The position numbers were made by a program, and so were the translations under genes. From NCBI RefSeq assembly GCF_029167105.1, contig NZ_JARFML010000027.1:56604-120603 (forward strand): a stretch of 64,000 nucleotides of DNA, given 5' to 3'. How positions within the stretch are numbered: the stretch's first letter is position 1; every line of letters starts with the position of its first letter. The notes beneath the pieces are model-generated. The model was not told the DNA's origin, ran no database searches, and saw nothing but the letters and a program-made list of their open reading frames with translations. This DNA is from Bradyrhizobium yuanmingense (lineage in GTDB: Bacteria > Pseudomonadota > Alphaproteobacteria > Rhizobiales > Xanthobacteraceae). Of this stretch, positions 15,448-24,854 are shown piece after piece.

Positions 15448-18400
15448 TCAATGCGCCTCGTCCCAATTGTTCGCCGCGCGGGCGTCGACATGCAGCGGCA
15501 CCGAGAGCAGCACGGCAGGGAACGGCGCGTCCTGCATCACCTTCTGCACGACGGGGAGCGTTGCCTCGACCTCGTCGTCGGGCACCTCGAAGATCAACTC
15601 GTCGTGCACCTGGAGCAGCATCCGCGCCGAGAGCTTCTTCTCGGTGAGCGCGTCCTCCACGCGCGTCATGGCACGGCGGATGATGTCGGCCGCGGTGCCC
15701 TGAAGTCGCGCGTTGATCGCGGCGCGCTCGTTGAAGGCGCGCACCGAGGCATTCGAAGCCTTGATGTCGGGGTAGTGGCACTTGCGGCCGAACAGCGTGG
15801 TGACGTAGCCGTGGTTGCGGCAGAAATCGCGCGTCTCGTCCATATAGGCGCGGATGCCGGGGAAGCGCTCGAAATATTTCTTGATGTAGGCGGAGGCTTC
15901 CTCGCGCGCGATGCCGAGCTGGTTGGCGAGGCCGAAGGCGGAGATGCCGTAGATGATGCCGAAATTGATCGCCTTCGCGCGGCGGCGGATCTCGCTCGGC
16001 ATGCCCTTGATCGGCACACCGAACATTTCCGACGCGGTCATGGCGTGAATGTCGAGCCCATCGCGGAACGCCTGCTTCAGCACGGGAATGTCGGCGATCT
16101 CGGCCAGCAGCCGCAGCTCGATCTGTGAATAATCGGCCGAGACCAGCTTGTGCCCGGGCGTGGCGATGAAGGCGCGGCGGATCTTGCGGCCGTCCTCGGT
16201 GCGCACCGGGATGTTCTGCAGGTTCGGCTCGTTCGACGACAAGCGCCCCGTCGTGGTCGCAGCCAGCGCGTAGGTGGTGTGCACGCGGTGGGTCTGCGGA
16301 TTGACGTAGGTCGGCAGCGCGTCGGTGTAGGTCGATTTCAGCTTGGAGACCTGGCGCCACTCCAGAATCTTCTTCGGGAAGTCGTGGCCCTGCTCAGCGA
16401 GCTCGTCGAGCACCTGTGCGGTGGTCGACCACGCGCCGGTCTTGGTCTTGGTGCCGCCAGGCAATCCCATCTTGCCGAACAGGATGTCGCCGATCTGCTT
16501 GGGGCTGCCGACATTGACCGGCTCGCCCGCGATCTCCTGGATCTCGGCCTCGACGCGCGCCGCGGTTTGGGCGAAGTCGCCGGACAGACGCGATAGCACC
16601 TGGCGGTCGATCGAGATGCCGCGCCGCTCCATGCGCGCGAGCACCGACACCAGCGGCCGCTCCAGCGTCTCGTAGACCGCACTCATGTGCTCGGAAACGA
16701 GGCGCGGCTTCAGCACGCGCCAGACCCGCAAGGCGACGTCGACGCCTTCGGCCGACAGCGGTGCGGCCTTGTCGATCGGCACCTGGTCGAAGGTGATCTT
16801 GCCCTTGCCGCTGCCGAGCAGCTCGCTTTCCTTCAGCATGGCATGGCCGAACCAGCGCTCCGACAACGATTCCAGCGCATGCGAGCCGCGGCCGGCATCG
16901 AGCACGTAGGAGATCAGCAGCGCATCGTCGATGTTGCGCAAGGTGATGCCGTGCTGCGCCAGCATCACGGAAGTGAACTTGACGTCGAAGCCGATCTTGA
17001 GGATGCCCGTCGCTTCCAGCACCGGCCGCAGCGCCTGCAGCGCGTCGTCATGCTTGACCTGGTCCGGCGCAAGGCCCGCATCGAACAGGCCGGCGCCGCC
17101 GCCGGATTGCTTGTGCGCCAGCGGCACGTAGCAGGCCTCGTTCGGCGCCAGCGCCAGTGCGATGCCGCACAGATCGGCCTGCATCGGATCGATCGAGTTC
17201 GCTCTCGTCTCGATCGCGACATGGCCGGTATCATGGATGCGCGCGATGAAGGCGTCGAGCTCCTTCAGCGTCTTGATGGTCTGGTATTTGCCGCGATCGA
17301 CCGAAAGCTTGCGCAGCGCCTCTTCGCGCGCGGCGGCGAGCGAGATCGGTGCACCCTTCAGGCTCGCAGCCTTGTCCTCCTTGCCCGCCGCCTTGTTGGG
17401 CTGGTTCGGCCGGGCTGGCGCCGGGGTTCCCGTGCCTGGTGCCGGCACGACGTCCGAGGGCGGCAGCGTCGTGAACACGCTGGCGCCGCTGGCATAGCCG
17501 GGATCGGCATCGACATTGGCGGGATCGATCTGCGCATACTCGGCGACGCGCCGCGTCAGCGTCGTGAACTCCATCGCCTTGAGAAAGGCGATCAACTTGC
17601 GCGCGTCGGGCTCGTGGACGGCGAGGTCGTCCAGCGGCACCTCCAGCTCGACCTTGTCGTCGAGCAGCACGAGCTGCCGCGAGATGCGCGCCTTCTCCGC
17701 ATTCTCGAGCAGCGCCTCGCGCCGCTTCGGCTGCTTGATCTCGCCGGCGCGGAACAACAATTGGTCGAGATCGCCATATTCGGTGATCAGCTGCGCCGCG
17801 GTCTTGATGCCGATGCCGGGTACGCCCGGCACGTTGTCGGTGGAATCGCCCGCGAGCGCCTGCACCTCGACCACCTTGTTCGGCGGCACGCCGAACTTCT
17901 CGATCACCTCTGATATGCCGATGCGGCGATCCTTCATGGTGTCGTACATGGTGACGCAATCGGTAACGAGCTGCATCAGGTCCTTGTCAGACGACACGAT
18001 GGTGGCGCTGGCGCCGCGCTCGCAGGCCTGTCGCACATAGGTCGCGATGAGATCGTCGGCCTCGAAGCCGGTCTGTTCCAGGCAGGGCAGGTCGAAGGCG
18101 CGCACGGCCTCGCGGATCAGCGCGAATTGCGGAATGAGATCGTCGGGGGCGGGCGGCCGGTGCGCCTTGTAGTCCGGATAGATCTTGTTGCGGAAGGTGA
18201 TCTCCGACTTGTCGAAAATGATGGCCAGATGCGTCGGCCGGTTGTCCTCGGGCATCTCGCGGAGCAGCTTCCACAGCATGTTGCAGAAGCCGAGCACGGC
18301 GTTGACCTGGAGCCCGTCGGACTTGCGATTCAGCGGCGGCAGTGCGTGATAGGCGCGGAAGATGTAGGAGGAACCGTCGACTAGGAAGACATGGTCGCCC

Positions 18401-18528
18401 TTGCCGGCCGCCTTCGCCGCGACCGGTTTGGCAGCAGCCTTGGCAGCAGGGGGCTTGGTCTCTGCGGCAGCTTTCGGCGCGGCCTTGGTGTCAGCTTTGG
18501 CGGTGGTCTTCGAAGAGGTTTTGGGCAT
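15448..18528 (-). CDS. polA: DNA polymerase I
   Basis: A 1026-residue replicative gap-filling/repair polymerase. After an unusual Ala/Lys/Pro-rich tail (residues 1-44) come the 5'-3' exonuclease (about 45-330: VFLVDGSSYIFRAYHAL, GFEADDLIATY, GDSTDNVPGVPGIG), the 3'-5' exonuclease-like domain (about 415-610) and the family A polymerase domain with VSADYSQIELR (Asp799), the O-helix RRAKAINFGIIYG (849-861) and QVHDELIFE (Asp976). In the exonuclease domain the four catalytic carboxylates of E. coli Pol I (Asp355, Glu357, Asp424, Asp501) align with Glu440, Arg442, Thr519 and Gly595, so proofreading is probably lost. ATG 18526-18528 is used; the frame upstream is repeat DNA. Confidence 0.96.
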   Translation of the reverse strand: MPKTSSKTTAKADTKAAPKAAAETKPPAAKAAAKPVAAKAAGKGDHVFLVDGSSYIFRAYHALPPLNRKSDGLQVNAVLGFCNMLWKLLREMPEDNRPTHLAIIFDKSEITFRNKIYPDYKAHRPPAPDDLIPQFALIREAVRAFDLPCLEQTGFEADDLIATYVRQACERGASATIVSSDKDLMQLVTDCVTMYDTMKDRRIGISEVIEKFGVPPNKVVEVQALAGDSTDNVPGVPGIGIKTAAQLITEYGDLDQLLFRAGEIKQPKRREALLENAEKARISRQLVLLDDKVELEVPLDDLAVHEPDARKLIAFLKAMEFTTLTRRVAEYAQIDPANVDADPGYASGASVFTTLPPSDVVPAPGTGTPAPARPNQPNKAAGKEDKAASLKGAPISLAAAREEALRKLSVDRGKYQTIKTLKELDAFIARIHDTGHVAIETRANSIDPMQADLCGIALALAPNEACYVPLAHKQSGGGAGLFDAGLAPDQVKHDDALQALRPVLEATGILKIGFDVKFTSVMLAQHGITLRNIDDALLISYVLDAGRGSHALESLSERWFGHAMLKESELLGSGKGKITFDQVPIDKAAPLSAEGVDVALRVWRVLKPRLVSEHMSAVYETLERPLVSVLARMERRGISIDRQVLSRLSGDFAQTAARVEAEIQEIAGEPVNVGSPKQIGDILFGKMGLPGGTKTKTGAWSTTAQVLDELAEQGHDFPKKILEWRQVSKLKSTYTDALPTYVNPQTHRVHTTYALAATTTGRLSSNEPNLQNIPVRTEDGRKIRRAFIATPGHKLVSADYSQIELRLLAEIADIPVLKQAFRDGLDIHAMTASEMFGVPIKGMPSEIRRRAKAINFGIIYGISAFGLANQLGIAREEASAYIKKYFERFPGIRAYMDETRDFCRNHGYVTTLFGRKCHYPDIKASNASVRAFNERAAINARLQGTAADIIRRAMTRVEDALTEKKLSARMLLQVHDELIFEVPDDEVEATLPVVQKVMQDAPFPAVLLSVPLHVDARAANNWDEAH

Positions 18529-18610
18529 GGGCCGCAATGTATGAATTTTTGCGGACTTTGACAGCCTTGGGAGGCGGATTTTTGGCTTGGTAGCGCGACT
18601 ATCCCCCGCT

Positions 18611-18774
18611 GTCATTCCCCGCGACCCGGCTACGCCAAGGCTTCGCCGAGGTCTCGGTCTTGGGCGCGCCGAAGCTTTAGCGTAGGCGGCAAGCGGAGAA
18701 TCCAGTACGCCGCGGCTTCTGGGTTCAATCGCTGGCGCCTCCGCGTACTGGGTCGCCAGGTCAAGCCGGGCGAC
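18611..18774. repeat. Intergenic repeat, family C
   Basis: Contains gaatccagtacgccgcggc ... gggttcaatcgctggcgcc ... cgcgtactgg, matching the family C copies at 38335 and 38763. It occupies the gap between polA and the acyltransferase gene. Confidence 0.6.
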
Positions 18775-18790
18775 GGCACCGTGAGCGCGG

Positions 18791-19858
18791 CTACTCCGCC
18801 GCCTGCAACACCGCTCCCGTCTTCTTCGGCGCGATCCAAAACGCATCGGGCCGCTCGAACAGGAAGCGCGCATTAAGTCGCAACGCGGCCTGCCAGATCG
18901 CCAGCGCACCGAGCACGCCGGCGATGGTGACGAGCAGCGACACCGTGCCGATATCAGGGATGACGCCCGTGCGCAGCAGCAGCGTTCGCGTCGCCGCCAT
19001 CGGCAGGAAGAAGGCGAGATAGATCACGATCGAATGCTCGCCGCAGAAGCGGAGGAAGTTGAGCCAGTGCGCCCGCGCGAGCAGCGTGCCCGCCGCGACG
19101 ATGGCGCAGGCGCCGGCGAAGCCGAGCGCGAGCGAGACGATCGCCCACTCGCTGGCGCCCGCTGCGACGAGGCCGGCATTGATCAGCGCCCAGGCAACGA
19201 GCGCTGCAAGCGCTTGCGCCGGATGCTTCCGCGCCCGATCCGACAGGGCGAACACGTAGGGCGCTAACAAATAGCCCGAATAGAAATAGACGAAGCGTGC
19301 GCAGAACTCGTCGATGGCGGTCCAGCCGGTCGTGATGTGCGCGGTCTCCAGCGCGGCGGCGATCAGCCAGACCGCGAGGGATGGGACCTTGCGTGTCAGT
19401 TTCGTGACGACGAAGAAGACCGGCAACAGATAGATGAACCACAGCGTGCCGAACGGCTCGATGAAGGATTCGAGATACAGCAGGCCAACGTGCTGCCAGC
19501 TGGTCTCGGCCGCAAAGGCCGGGGCCTTGAAGCCGAATTGGATTGTCACCCAGACGACATAAAAATAGGCGAAATGCACCACCTTGCGGTCGAGATAGGT
19601 TCGCCAGTCCCGATCGATCACCAGAGACAGGAACAAGCCCGAAATCAGAAAGAAATCCGGCATCCTGAACGGCTTTGCGAAGGCTACGAGCACGTGCATG
19701 AACCCGGTCTGCCCGGCGGCAAGCTCCACCCCCAGCACCGAATGCATCATCACCACCATGACGATGCAGATGCCCTTGGCGTAGTCGACCCAGTCGATAC
19801 GCGCGCCCGAAGCGGCCGTGGAGGGGCTGGCCGCCGCGATTGTGCCTGATCGTGCCAT
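18791..19858 (-). CDS. Acyltransferase 3 family membrane protein
   Basis: A 355-residue integral membrane O-acyltransferase (Acyl_transf_3) with about ten hydrophobic spans. The N-terminal motif RIDWVDYAKGICIVMVVMMHSV carries the conserved His39, and FRMPDFFLISGLFLSL is the second family hallmark. Members transfer acetyl or succinyl groups to cell-surface polysaccharides, Nod factors or periplasmic glucans. The ugd gene starts 203 bp away on the other strand, so surface-glycan decoration is a reasonable but unproven role. Start ATG 19856-19858. Confidence 0.85.
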   Translation of the reverse strand: MARSGTIAAASPSTAASGARIDWVDYAKGICIVMVVMMHSVLGVELAAGQTGFMHVLVAFAKPFRMPDFFLISGLFLSLVIDRDWRTYLDRKVVHFAYFYVVWVTIQFGFKAPAFAAETSWQHVGLLYLESFIEPFGTLWFIYLLPVFFVVTKLTRKVPSLAVWLIAAALETAHITTGWTAIDEFCARFVYFYSGYLLAPYVFALSDRARKHPAQALAALVAWALINAGLVAAGASEWAIVSLALGFAGACAIVAAGTLLARAHWLNFLRFCGEHSIVIYLAFFLPMAATRTLLLRTGVIPDIGTVSLLVTIAGVLGALAIWQAALRLNARFLFERPDAFWIAPKKTGAVLQAAE

Positions 19859-20061
19859 GGTGTCCCTTTTCGAGGCGCGTTCCGCCCGTGCCTGTGCGGG
19901 CCTGGGCCAGTTTGGAGCCCAGTGGTTTCCGACTTCTTTACCGGTTCAAATCGCGGGCCGGTTTTTGCATGCGGACTGTTCCATGACCTCGGGAAAATGC
20001 TAAACCGCCCCGGATTGGGCTGAGTTGGACGTCCGTTAACCAAGTTGGAACAGGATTTTTC

Positions 20062-21378
20062 ATGCGAATTGCGATGATCGGCACGGGCTATGTGGGATTG
20101 GTGTCCGGCGCCTGCTTTGCGGATTTCGGCCACGACGTCACCTGCGTCGACAAGGACGAGAGGAAGATCGCGGCGCTCCATCGCGGCGAGATCCCGATCT
20201 ACGAGCCTGGCCTCGACGAGCTGGTCGCGAACAATGTGAAAGCCAAGCGGCTCGACTTCACCACCGACCTGAAGCAGCCGGTCGCCGATGCCGATGCCGT
20301 GTTCATCGCGGTCGGTACGCCCTCGCGCCGCGGCGACGGACACGCCGACCTGTCTTACGTCTACGCCGCCGCGAAAGAGATCGCGCAATCGCTGCAGGGC
20401 TTCACCGTGGTGGTGACGAAATCGACCGTGCCGGTCGGCACCGGCGACGAGGTCGAGCGCATCATCCGCGAGGCCAATCCGTCGGCCGACGTGGTGGTCG
20501 CCTCGAACCCTGAGTTCCTGCGCGAGGGCGCGGCGATCCGCGATTTCAAATTCCCCGACCGCATCGTGGTCGGCACCTCCGACGAGCGCGGCCGCAAGGT
20601 GATGGGCGACATCTACCGCCCGCTGTCGCTGAACCAGGCGCCGCTGATGTTCACCGCGCGCCGCACCGCCGAGATGATCAAATACGCCGCCAACGCGTTC
20701 CTGGCGACCAAGATCACCTTCATCAACGAGATCGCCGACCTCTCCGAGAAGGCCGGCGCCAATGTTCAGGAGGTCGCGCGCGGCATCGGCCTCGACAACC
20801 GCATCGGCACGAAATTCCTGCATGCCGGTCCCGGCTTCGGCGGCTCGTGCTTCCCGAAGGACACCAAGGCCCTGATCAAGATCGCGCAGGACTACGACGT
20901 CTCCTTGCGCATCGTCGAATCGGTGCTGGCGGTCAACGAGAACCGCAAGCGCGCGATGGCGCGCAAGGTGAGCCAGGCGCTCGGCGGCAATCTGCGCGGC
21001 AAGACCGTCGCGGTGCTCGGCCTCACCTTCAAGCCCGACACCGACGACATGCGCGATGCGCCGTCGATTCCGCTGGTGACGGGCCTGATCGACATGGGCG
21101 CGAAAGTGAAGGCGTTCGATCCCGTCGGCATGGAGCAGGCCAAGGGCGAATTGCCCGATATCACCTATTGCGAGGACGCCTATGCCTGTGCCCAAGGTGC
21201 CGACGCGCTCGTCATCGTCACCGAATGGGTGCAGTTCCGCGCGCTCGATCTCGACCGGTTGAAGGCGACCATGGCGCAGCCGGTCGTCGTCGACCTCCGC
21301 AACATCTACCGCCCCGAGGACATGGAAGCCGCAGGCTTCGTCTACGAGAGCGTCGGGCGCCCACCGGTGCAGGGCTGA
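20062..21378 (+). CDS. UDP-glucose 6-dehydrogenase
   Basis: Oxidises UDP-glucose to UDP-glucuronate with two NAD+, supplying uronic acid for polysaccharide synthesis. The 438-residue protein has the Rossmann motif MIGTGYVGLVSGACFADFGHDV (residues 5-26), the catalytic cysteine Cys263 in GFGGSCFPKDT, and the C-terminal UDP-binding domain with GLTFKPDTDDMRDAPS. Full length, start ATG 20062. It would be called ugd/tuaD/rkpK in other rhizobia. The 203 bases upstream hold only an AT-rich stretch with gttaacc. hrpB follows after a repeat. Confidence 0.95.
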   Translation: MRIAMIGTGYVGLVSGACFADFGHDVTCVDKDERKIAALHRGEIPIYEPGLDELVANNVKAKRLDFTTDLKQPVADADAVFIAVGTPSRRGDGHADLSYVYAAAKEIAQSLQGFTVVVTKSTVPVGTGDEVERIIREANPSADVVVASNPEFLREGAAIRDFKFPDRIVVGTSDERGRKVMGDIYRPLSLNQAPLMFTARRTAEMIKYAANAFLATKITFINEIADLSEKAGANVQEVARGIGLDNRIGTKFLHAGPGFGGSCFPKDTKALIKIAQDYDVSLRIVESVLAVNENRKRAMARKVSQALGGNLRGKTVAVLGLTFKPDTDDMRDAPSIPLVTGLIDMGAKVKAFDPVGMEQAKGELPDITYCEDAYACAQGADALVIVTEWVQFRALDLDRLKATMAQPVVVDLRNIYRPEDMEAAGFVYESVGRPPVQG

Positions 21379-21401
21379 TCGTTCCCAGCTCCACATAAAT
21401 T

Positions 21402-21548
21402 CGTCATGGCCGGGCTTGCCGTCTTCGCCTAGGCTTCGCCGCCCCGATTCTGTAAGCCCGGCGAAGCATTCGCGGAGCCGGGTCCCGGCCATCCACGTCT
21501 GTTTTCTGGTCGAGGACGTGGATGCCCGGGACAAGCCCGGGCATGACG
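21402..21548. repeat. Intergenic palindromic repeat, family A
   Basis: cgtcatggccgggcttgcc ... atccacgtctg ... gacgtggatgcccgggaca ... cccgggcatgacg. Fills the gap between ugd and hrpB; larger than other copies because of an inserted ttcgcctaggcttcgccgc segment. Confidence 0.8.
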
Positions 21549-21560
21549 AGTGGATAGATC

Positions 21561-24035
21561 TTGCCCCGCAGCTTCGACACGCCTCTCCCGATCGACGCCG
21601 TGCTCGACGATTTGTCGCGCACGCTGGAGGCCAGCAACGCCGCCGTGCTGGTGGCCCCTCCCGGCGCCGGCAAGACCACACGCGTGCCGCTGGCCTTGCT
21701 CGACGCGCCCTGGGCCAAGGACAAGAAGATCATCGTGCTGGAGCCACGCCGCATCGCCGCGCGCGCCAGTGCCGACCGCATGGCCAAATCGCTCGGCGAG
21801 CGCGCTGGCGAAACTGTCGGCTATCGTGTCCGCTTCGGCTCCAAGATCTCGCGCGCCACGCGGATCGAGGTAGTGACCGAAGGCATCTTCACCCGCCAGA
21901 TCCTCGACGATCCCGAACTAACAGGCGTTGCCGCCGTCCTGTTCGACGAATTCCATGAACGCTCGCTCGACGCCGATCTGGGCCTCGCGCTGGCGCGTGA
22001 TGCGCAAACCGGCTTGCGCGAAGACCTGCGTATCCTGGTGATGTCGGCGACGCTCGACGGTGCGCGGGTGGCAAGGCTGCTCGGCGATGCTCCCGTCGTC
22101 GAAAGCGAGGGCCGGGCGTTTCCGGTCGAGACGCGCTATCTCGGCCGCAAGGCGGATGCGCCTGTCGAACGGCAGATGGCGGATGCGATCGCGTCTGCAC
22201 TTCGCGCCGATAGCGGCTCGGTGCTGGCGTTTCTGCCGGGTGCCGCCGAGATCCGCCGCACCCAGAACTTTTTGGCCGAGCGCGTGCAGGACGCCTCCGT
22301 CGAGATCGTCCCGCTGTTCGGCGCGCTCGATGCTGCCGTGCAGGACCGTGCAATCGCGCCGGCTCCCAGAGGCACGCGCAAGGTGGTGCTGGCGACCTCG
22401 ATCGCGGAGACCTCGCTCACCATCGAGGGCGTGCGCATCGTGGTCGATAGCGGCCTTGCCCGCGTTCCGCGCTACGAGCCCGATATCGGCCTGACGCGGC
22501 TCGAGACCGTGCGCGCTTCGCGCGCGGCGGTGGATCAGCGCCGCGGCCGCGCTGGCCGCACCGAGCCCGGCGTCTGCTACCGGCTCTGGGACGAGCCGCA
22601 GACCACCTCGCTCGCGCCCTACACCCAGCCGGAAATCCTCAGTGCCGACCTGTCCTCGCTGGTGCTCGATCTGGCGCAATGGGGCGTCAGCGATCCCGCG
22701 GCCCTGGCGTTCCTCGATCCGCCGCCGCAGCCGGCCTGGAAGGAAGCCAAGAGCCTGCTGAGCGAGCTCAACGCGCTCGATGGCGACGGCCGCATCACCA
22801 CCGAAGGCAAGAGCCTGCGTGCGCTGGCGCTGCCGCCGCGGCTGGCGCGCATGATCGTGGATTCGCATCGCGCCGGCGAGGGCGAAGCCGCCGCCGAGAT
22901 CGCGGCCATCATCACCGAGCGCGGCCTGGGCGGCGACAGCGTCGATCTCGAGCACCGTCGCGACCAGTTCCGCCGCGACCGCTCGCCGCGCGCGGCAAGC
23001 GCGCGCGATCTCGCGCGCCGCTGGGCCTCGCAGGTCGCGGCGTCGGAGAAGGTGGCGCAGCGGGAGGATCTCTCGACCGGCCTGATGCTCGCCTATGCGT
23101 TCCCGGACCGCGTCGCGCGCAATCGCGGCAATGGCAGTTTCGTGCTGGCCAACGGCCGTGGCGCCTCCATCGAGCAGACCTCCTCGCTCGCCCGTGCGTC
23201 CTACATCGCGATCGGCGAGATGACGGGGACGGCGGCGAGCGGACGCATCCTGCTCGCTGCACAAATCACCGAGGACGAGATCGAGCAGCATTTCGCCGAA
23301 CATATCGAGACCGCCGACGAGATCTCCTTTGATCGCGGCGCGATGGCGCTGCGGGCGCGGCGCAAGCGCGTGCTGCACGCGATCACGCTGTCCGAGGCGA
23401 CGCTTTCAGTATCGCCCTCGGAGGACACCGCGCGCATCTTCGCAGATGGCCTGATCGCCGCGGGCCTCGACCGGCTGCCCTGGTCGAAGGCCGCCAGGCA
23501 ATGGCGCGACCGCGTGATGTTCCTGCGCAAGGCCGAGGGCGACAGCTGGCCCGATCTGTCGGACGACGGTCTGATCGCGCGGCGCGACGATTGGCTGGTG
23601 CCGGCGCTCTACGACAAGATCGCGCTCAAGGACGTCTCCGCGGGCGATCTCTCCGATGCCCTGATGGCGCTCCTGCCTTGGGAGATGCGCGCGCGGCTCG
23701 ATCGCGAGGCGCCGACCCATTTCGAGGCGCCTACGGGGAGCGTGCTCGCGATCGACTACGAGGCCGAGCAGGGGCCGACCATCGCGGTCCGGCTGCAGGA
23801 ACTGTTCGGCCTCAACACCCATCCCTCGATCGCCGCCGGCAAGGTGCCGCTGGTGCTGGAATTGCTGTCGCCGGCCCAGCGTCCGGTGCAGGTGACGCGC
23901 GATCTGCCCGGCTTCTGGCGCGGCAGCTACGCCGCCGTCCGCTCCGACCTGCGCGGCCGCTATCCGCGTCACCCCTGGCCGGACGATCCCGCGAGCGCCG
24001 TGCCGACAAGGCGGGCGAAGCCGCGCGGGACGTGA
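21561..24035 (+). CDS. hrpB: ATP-dependent helicase HrpB
   Basis: An 824-residue DEAH/RHA-type helicase. Walker A is VAPPGAGKTT (31-40), Walker B DEFH at 129-132, SAT in LVMSATLDGARV, then motif V/VI TSIAETSLTIEGVRIVVDSG and QRRGRAGRTEPG. The C-terminal HrpB-specific region follows. Its physiological role in bacteria is not settled; it acts on RNA in related proteins. The start is TTG 21561 (ttgccccgcagc), as no ATG/GTG precedes the conserved N terminus in frame. Full family length. Confidence 0.93.
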   Translation: MPRSFDTPLPIDAVLDDLSRTLEASNAAVLVAPPGAGKTTRVPLALLDAPWAKDKKIIVLEPRRIAARASADRMAKSLGERAGETVGYRVRFGSKISRATRIEVVTEGIFTRQILDDPELTGVAAVLFDEFHERSLDADLGLALARDAQTGLREDLRILVMSATLDGARVARLLGDAPVVESEGRAFPVETRYLGRKADAPVERQMADAIASALRADSGSVLAFLPGAAEIRRTQNFLAERVQDASVEIVPLFGALDAAVQDRAIAPAPRGTRKVVLATSIAETSLTIEGVRIVVDSGLARVPRYEPDIGLTRLETVRASRAAVDQRRGRAGRTEPGVCYRLWDEPQTTSLAPYTQPEILSADLSSLVLDLAQWGVSDPAALAFLDPPPQPAWKEAKSLLSELNALDGDGRITTEGKSLRALALPPRLARMIVDSHRAGEGEAAAEIAAIITERGLGGDSVDLEHRRDQFRRDRSPRAASARDLARRWASQVAASEKVAQREDLSTGLMLAYAFPDRVARNRGNGSFVLANGRGASIEQTSSLARASYIAIGEMTGTAASGRILLAAQITEDEIEQHFAEHIETADEISFDRGAMALRARRKRVLHAITLSEATLSVSPSEDTARIFADGLIAAGLDRLPWSKAARQWRDRVMFLRKAEGDSWPDLSDDGLIARRDDWLVPALYDKIALKDVSAGDLSDALMALLPWEMRARLDREAPTHFEAPTGSVLAIDYEAEQGPTIAVRLQELFGLNTHPSIAAGKVPLVLELLSPAQRPVQVTRDLPGFWRGSYAAVRSDLRGRYPRHPWPDDPASAVPTRRAKPRGT

Positions 24036-24129
24036 GAACTCGCAACCGGCATTAACCCTCCGCTCATCCTTTTCGTCAAAATGACAGGAGCCCCGGCGCG
24101 CCTGCGCTCGCCGCCGGCCTCGTCGCGTG

Positions 24130-24675
24130 ATGAAATCGAGCTTTCGGCTCGGAAGTGGTGTGATGCGTAACATTATGATCATCGCGGCCGTCATGATCGG
24201 CCTCGGCACCTTCATGGCGCAGCTGGCGGACAAGATGAGCTCGGCTTCCGCCACGTCAGTGCCGCGCACGACGGTCGCGGTCGCAGCCACAGCCCCGGCC
24301 GGCGGCCGCAGCCTGGCCATTGCCCGTGACGGCCGCGGTCATTTCCAGACCGAGGGCCGCATCGACGGCCAGCGCATCGGCTTCATGATCGATACCGGCG
24401 CCTCCGTCGTGGCGCTCAACGAGACCTCGGCCGCCCGCTTTGGTCTCCGTCCCTCGCGCGGCGAGTACAACGCCACCGTCTCCACCGCCAACGGCACCAT
24501 CAAGGCCGCGCGCACCCGCATCGCCATGCTCGACGTCGGCGGCCTCGTCGTGCGCGACGTCGATGCCATGGTCCTGCCGGACGAGGCGCTGTCGGAGAAC
24601 CTGCTCGGCCTCTCCTTCCTGTCCCGCCTGAAGCGTTTCGAATACGCGAACGGGCAGATGGTGCTGGAGCAATAG
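24130..24675 (+). CDS. Membrane-anchored clan AA aspartic protease (TIGR02281 type)
   Basis: A 181-residue retropepsin-like protease with an N-terminal transmembrane anchor (residues 13-30, IMIIAAVMIGLGTFMA) and a periplasmic single-domain protease with the catalytic motif FMIDTGAS (Asp88). A dimer would give the two-aspartate site. The flap/strand region TANGTIKAARTRIAMLDVGG and the C-terminal LLGLSFLSRLKRFEY are also typical of TIGR02281. GTG 24127, ATG 24130 and ATG 24163 are all possible starts; I take 24130. No substrate is known. Confidence 0.85.
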   Translation: MKSSFRLGSGVMRNIMIIAAVMIGLGTFMAQLADKMSSASATSVPRTTVAVAATAPAGGRSLAIARDGRGHFQTEGRIDGQRIGFMIDTGASVVALNETSAARFGLRPSRGEYNATVSTANGTIKAARTRIAMLDVGGLVVRDVDAMVLPDEALSENLLGLSFLSRLKRFEYANGQMVLEQ

Positions 24676-24727
24676 GCAGAGCCTGTCGCCGTCCATTCCA
24701 AGAAACTCTTGCTTGAGCCGCCCCGGC

Positions 24728-24747
24728 GGTAACGTTTCTTCGTTACC
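24728..24747. promoter_or_regulatory. Short perfect hairpin upstream of phosphomannomutase
   Basis: GGTAACG (24728-24734), TTTCTT loop, CGTTACC (24741-24747). It is 53 nt past the protease stop and 108 nt before the next start codon. It could end the upstream transcript or serve as an operator. Confidence 0.4.
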
Positions 24748-24854
24748 AAACTGCCGCAATTATCGGCCATAAGCCTTCATTCCCGCCTTTCGCTGCGGCT
24801 TGGCGTTCGCTAAGCCTGCAGCAAATCCCGCCCCCTTTCCACGAGACCGAATCA

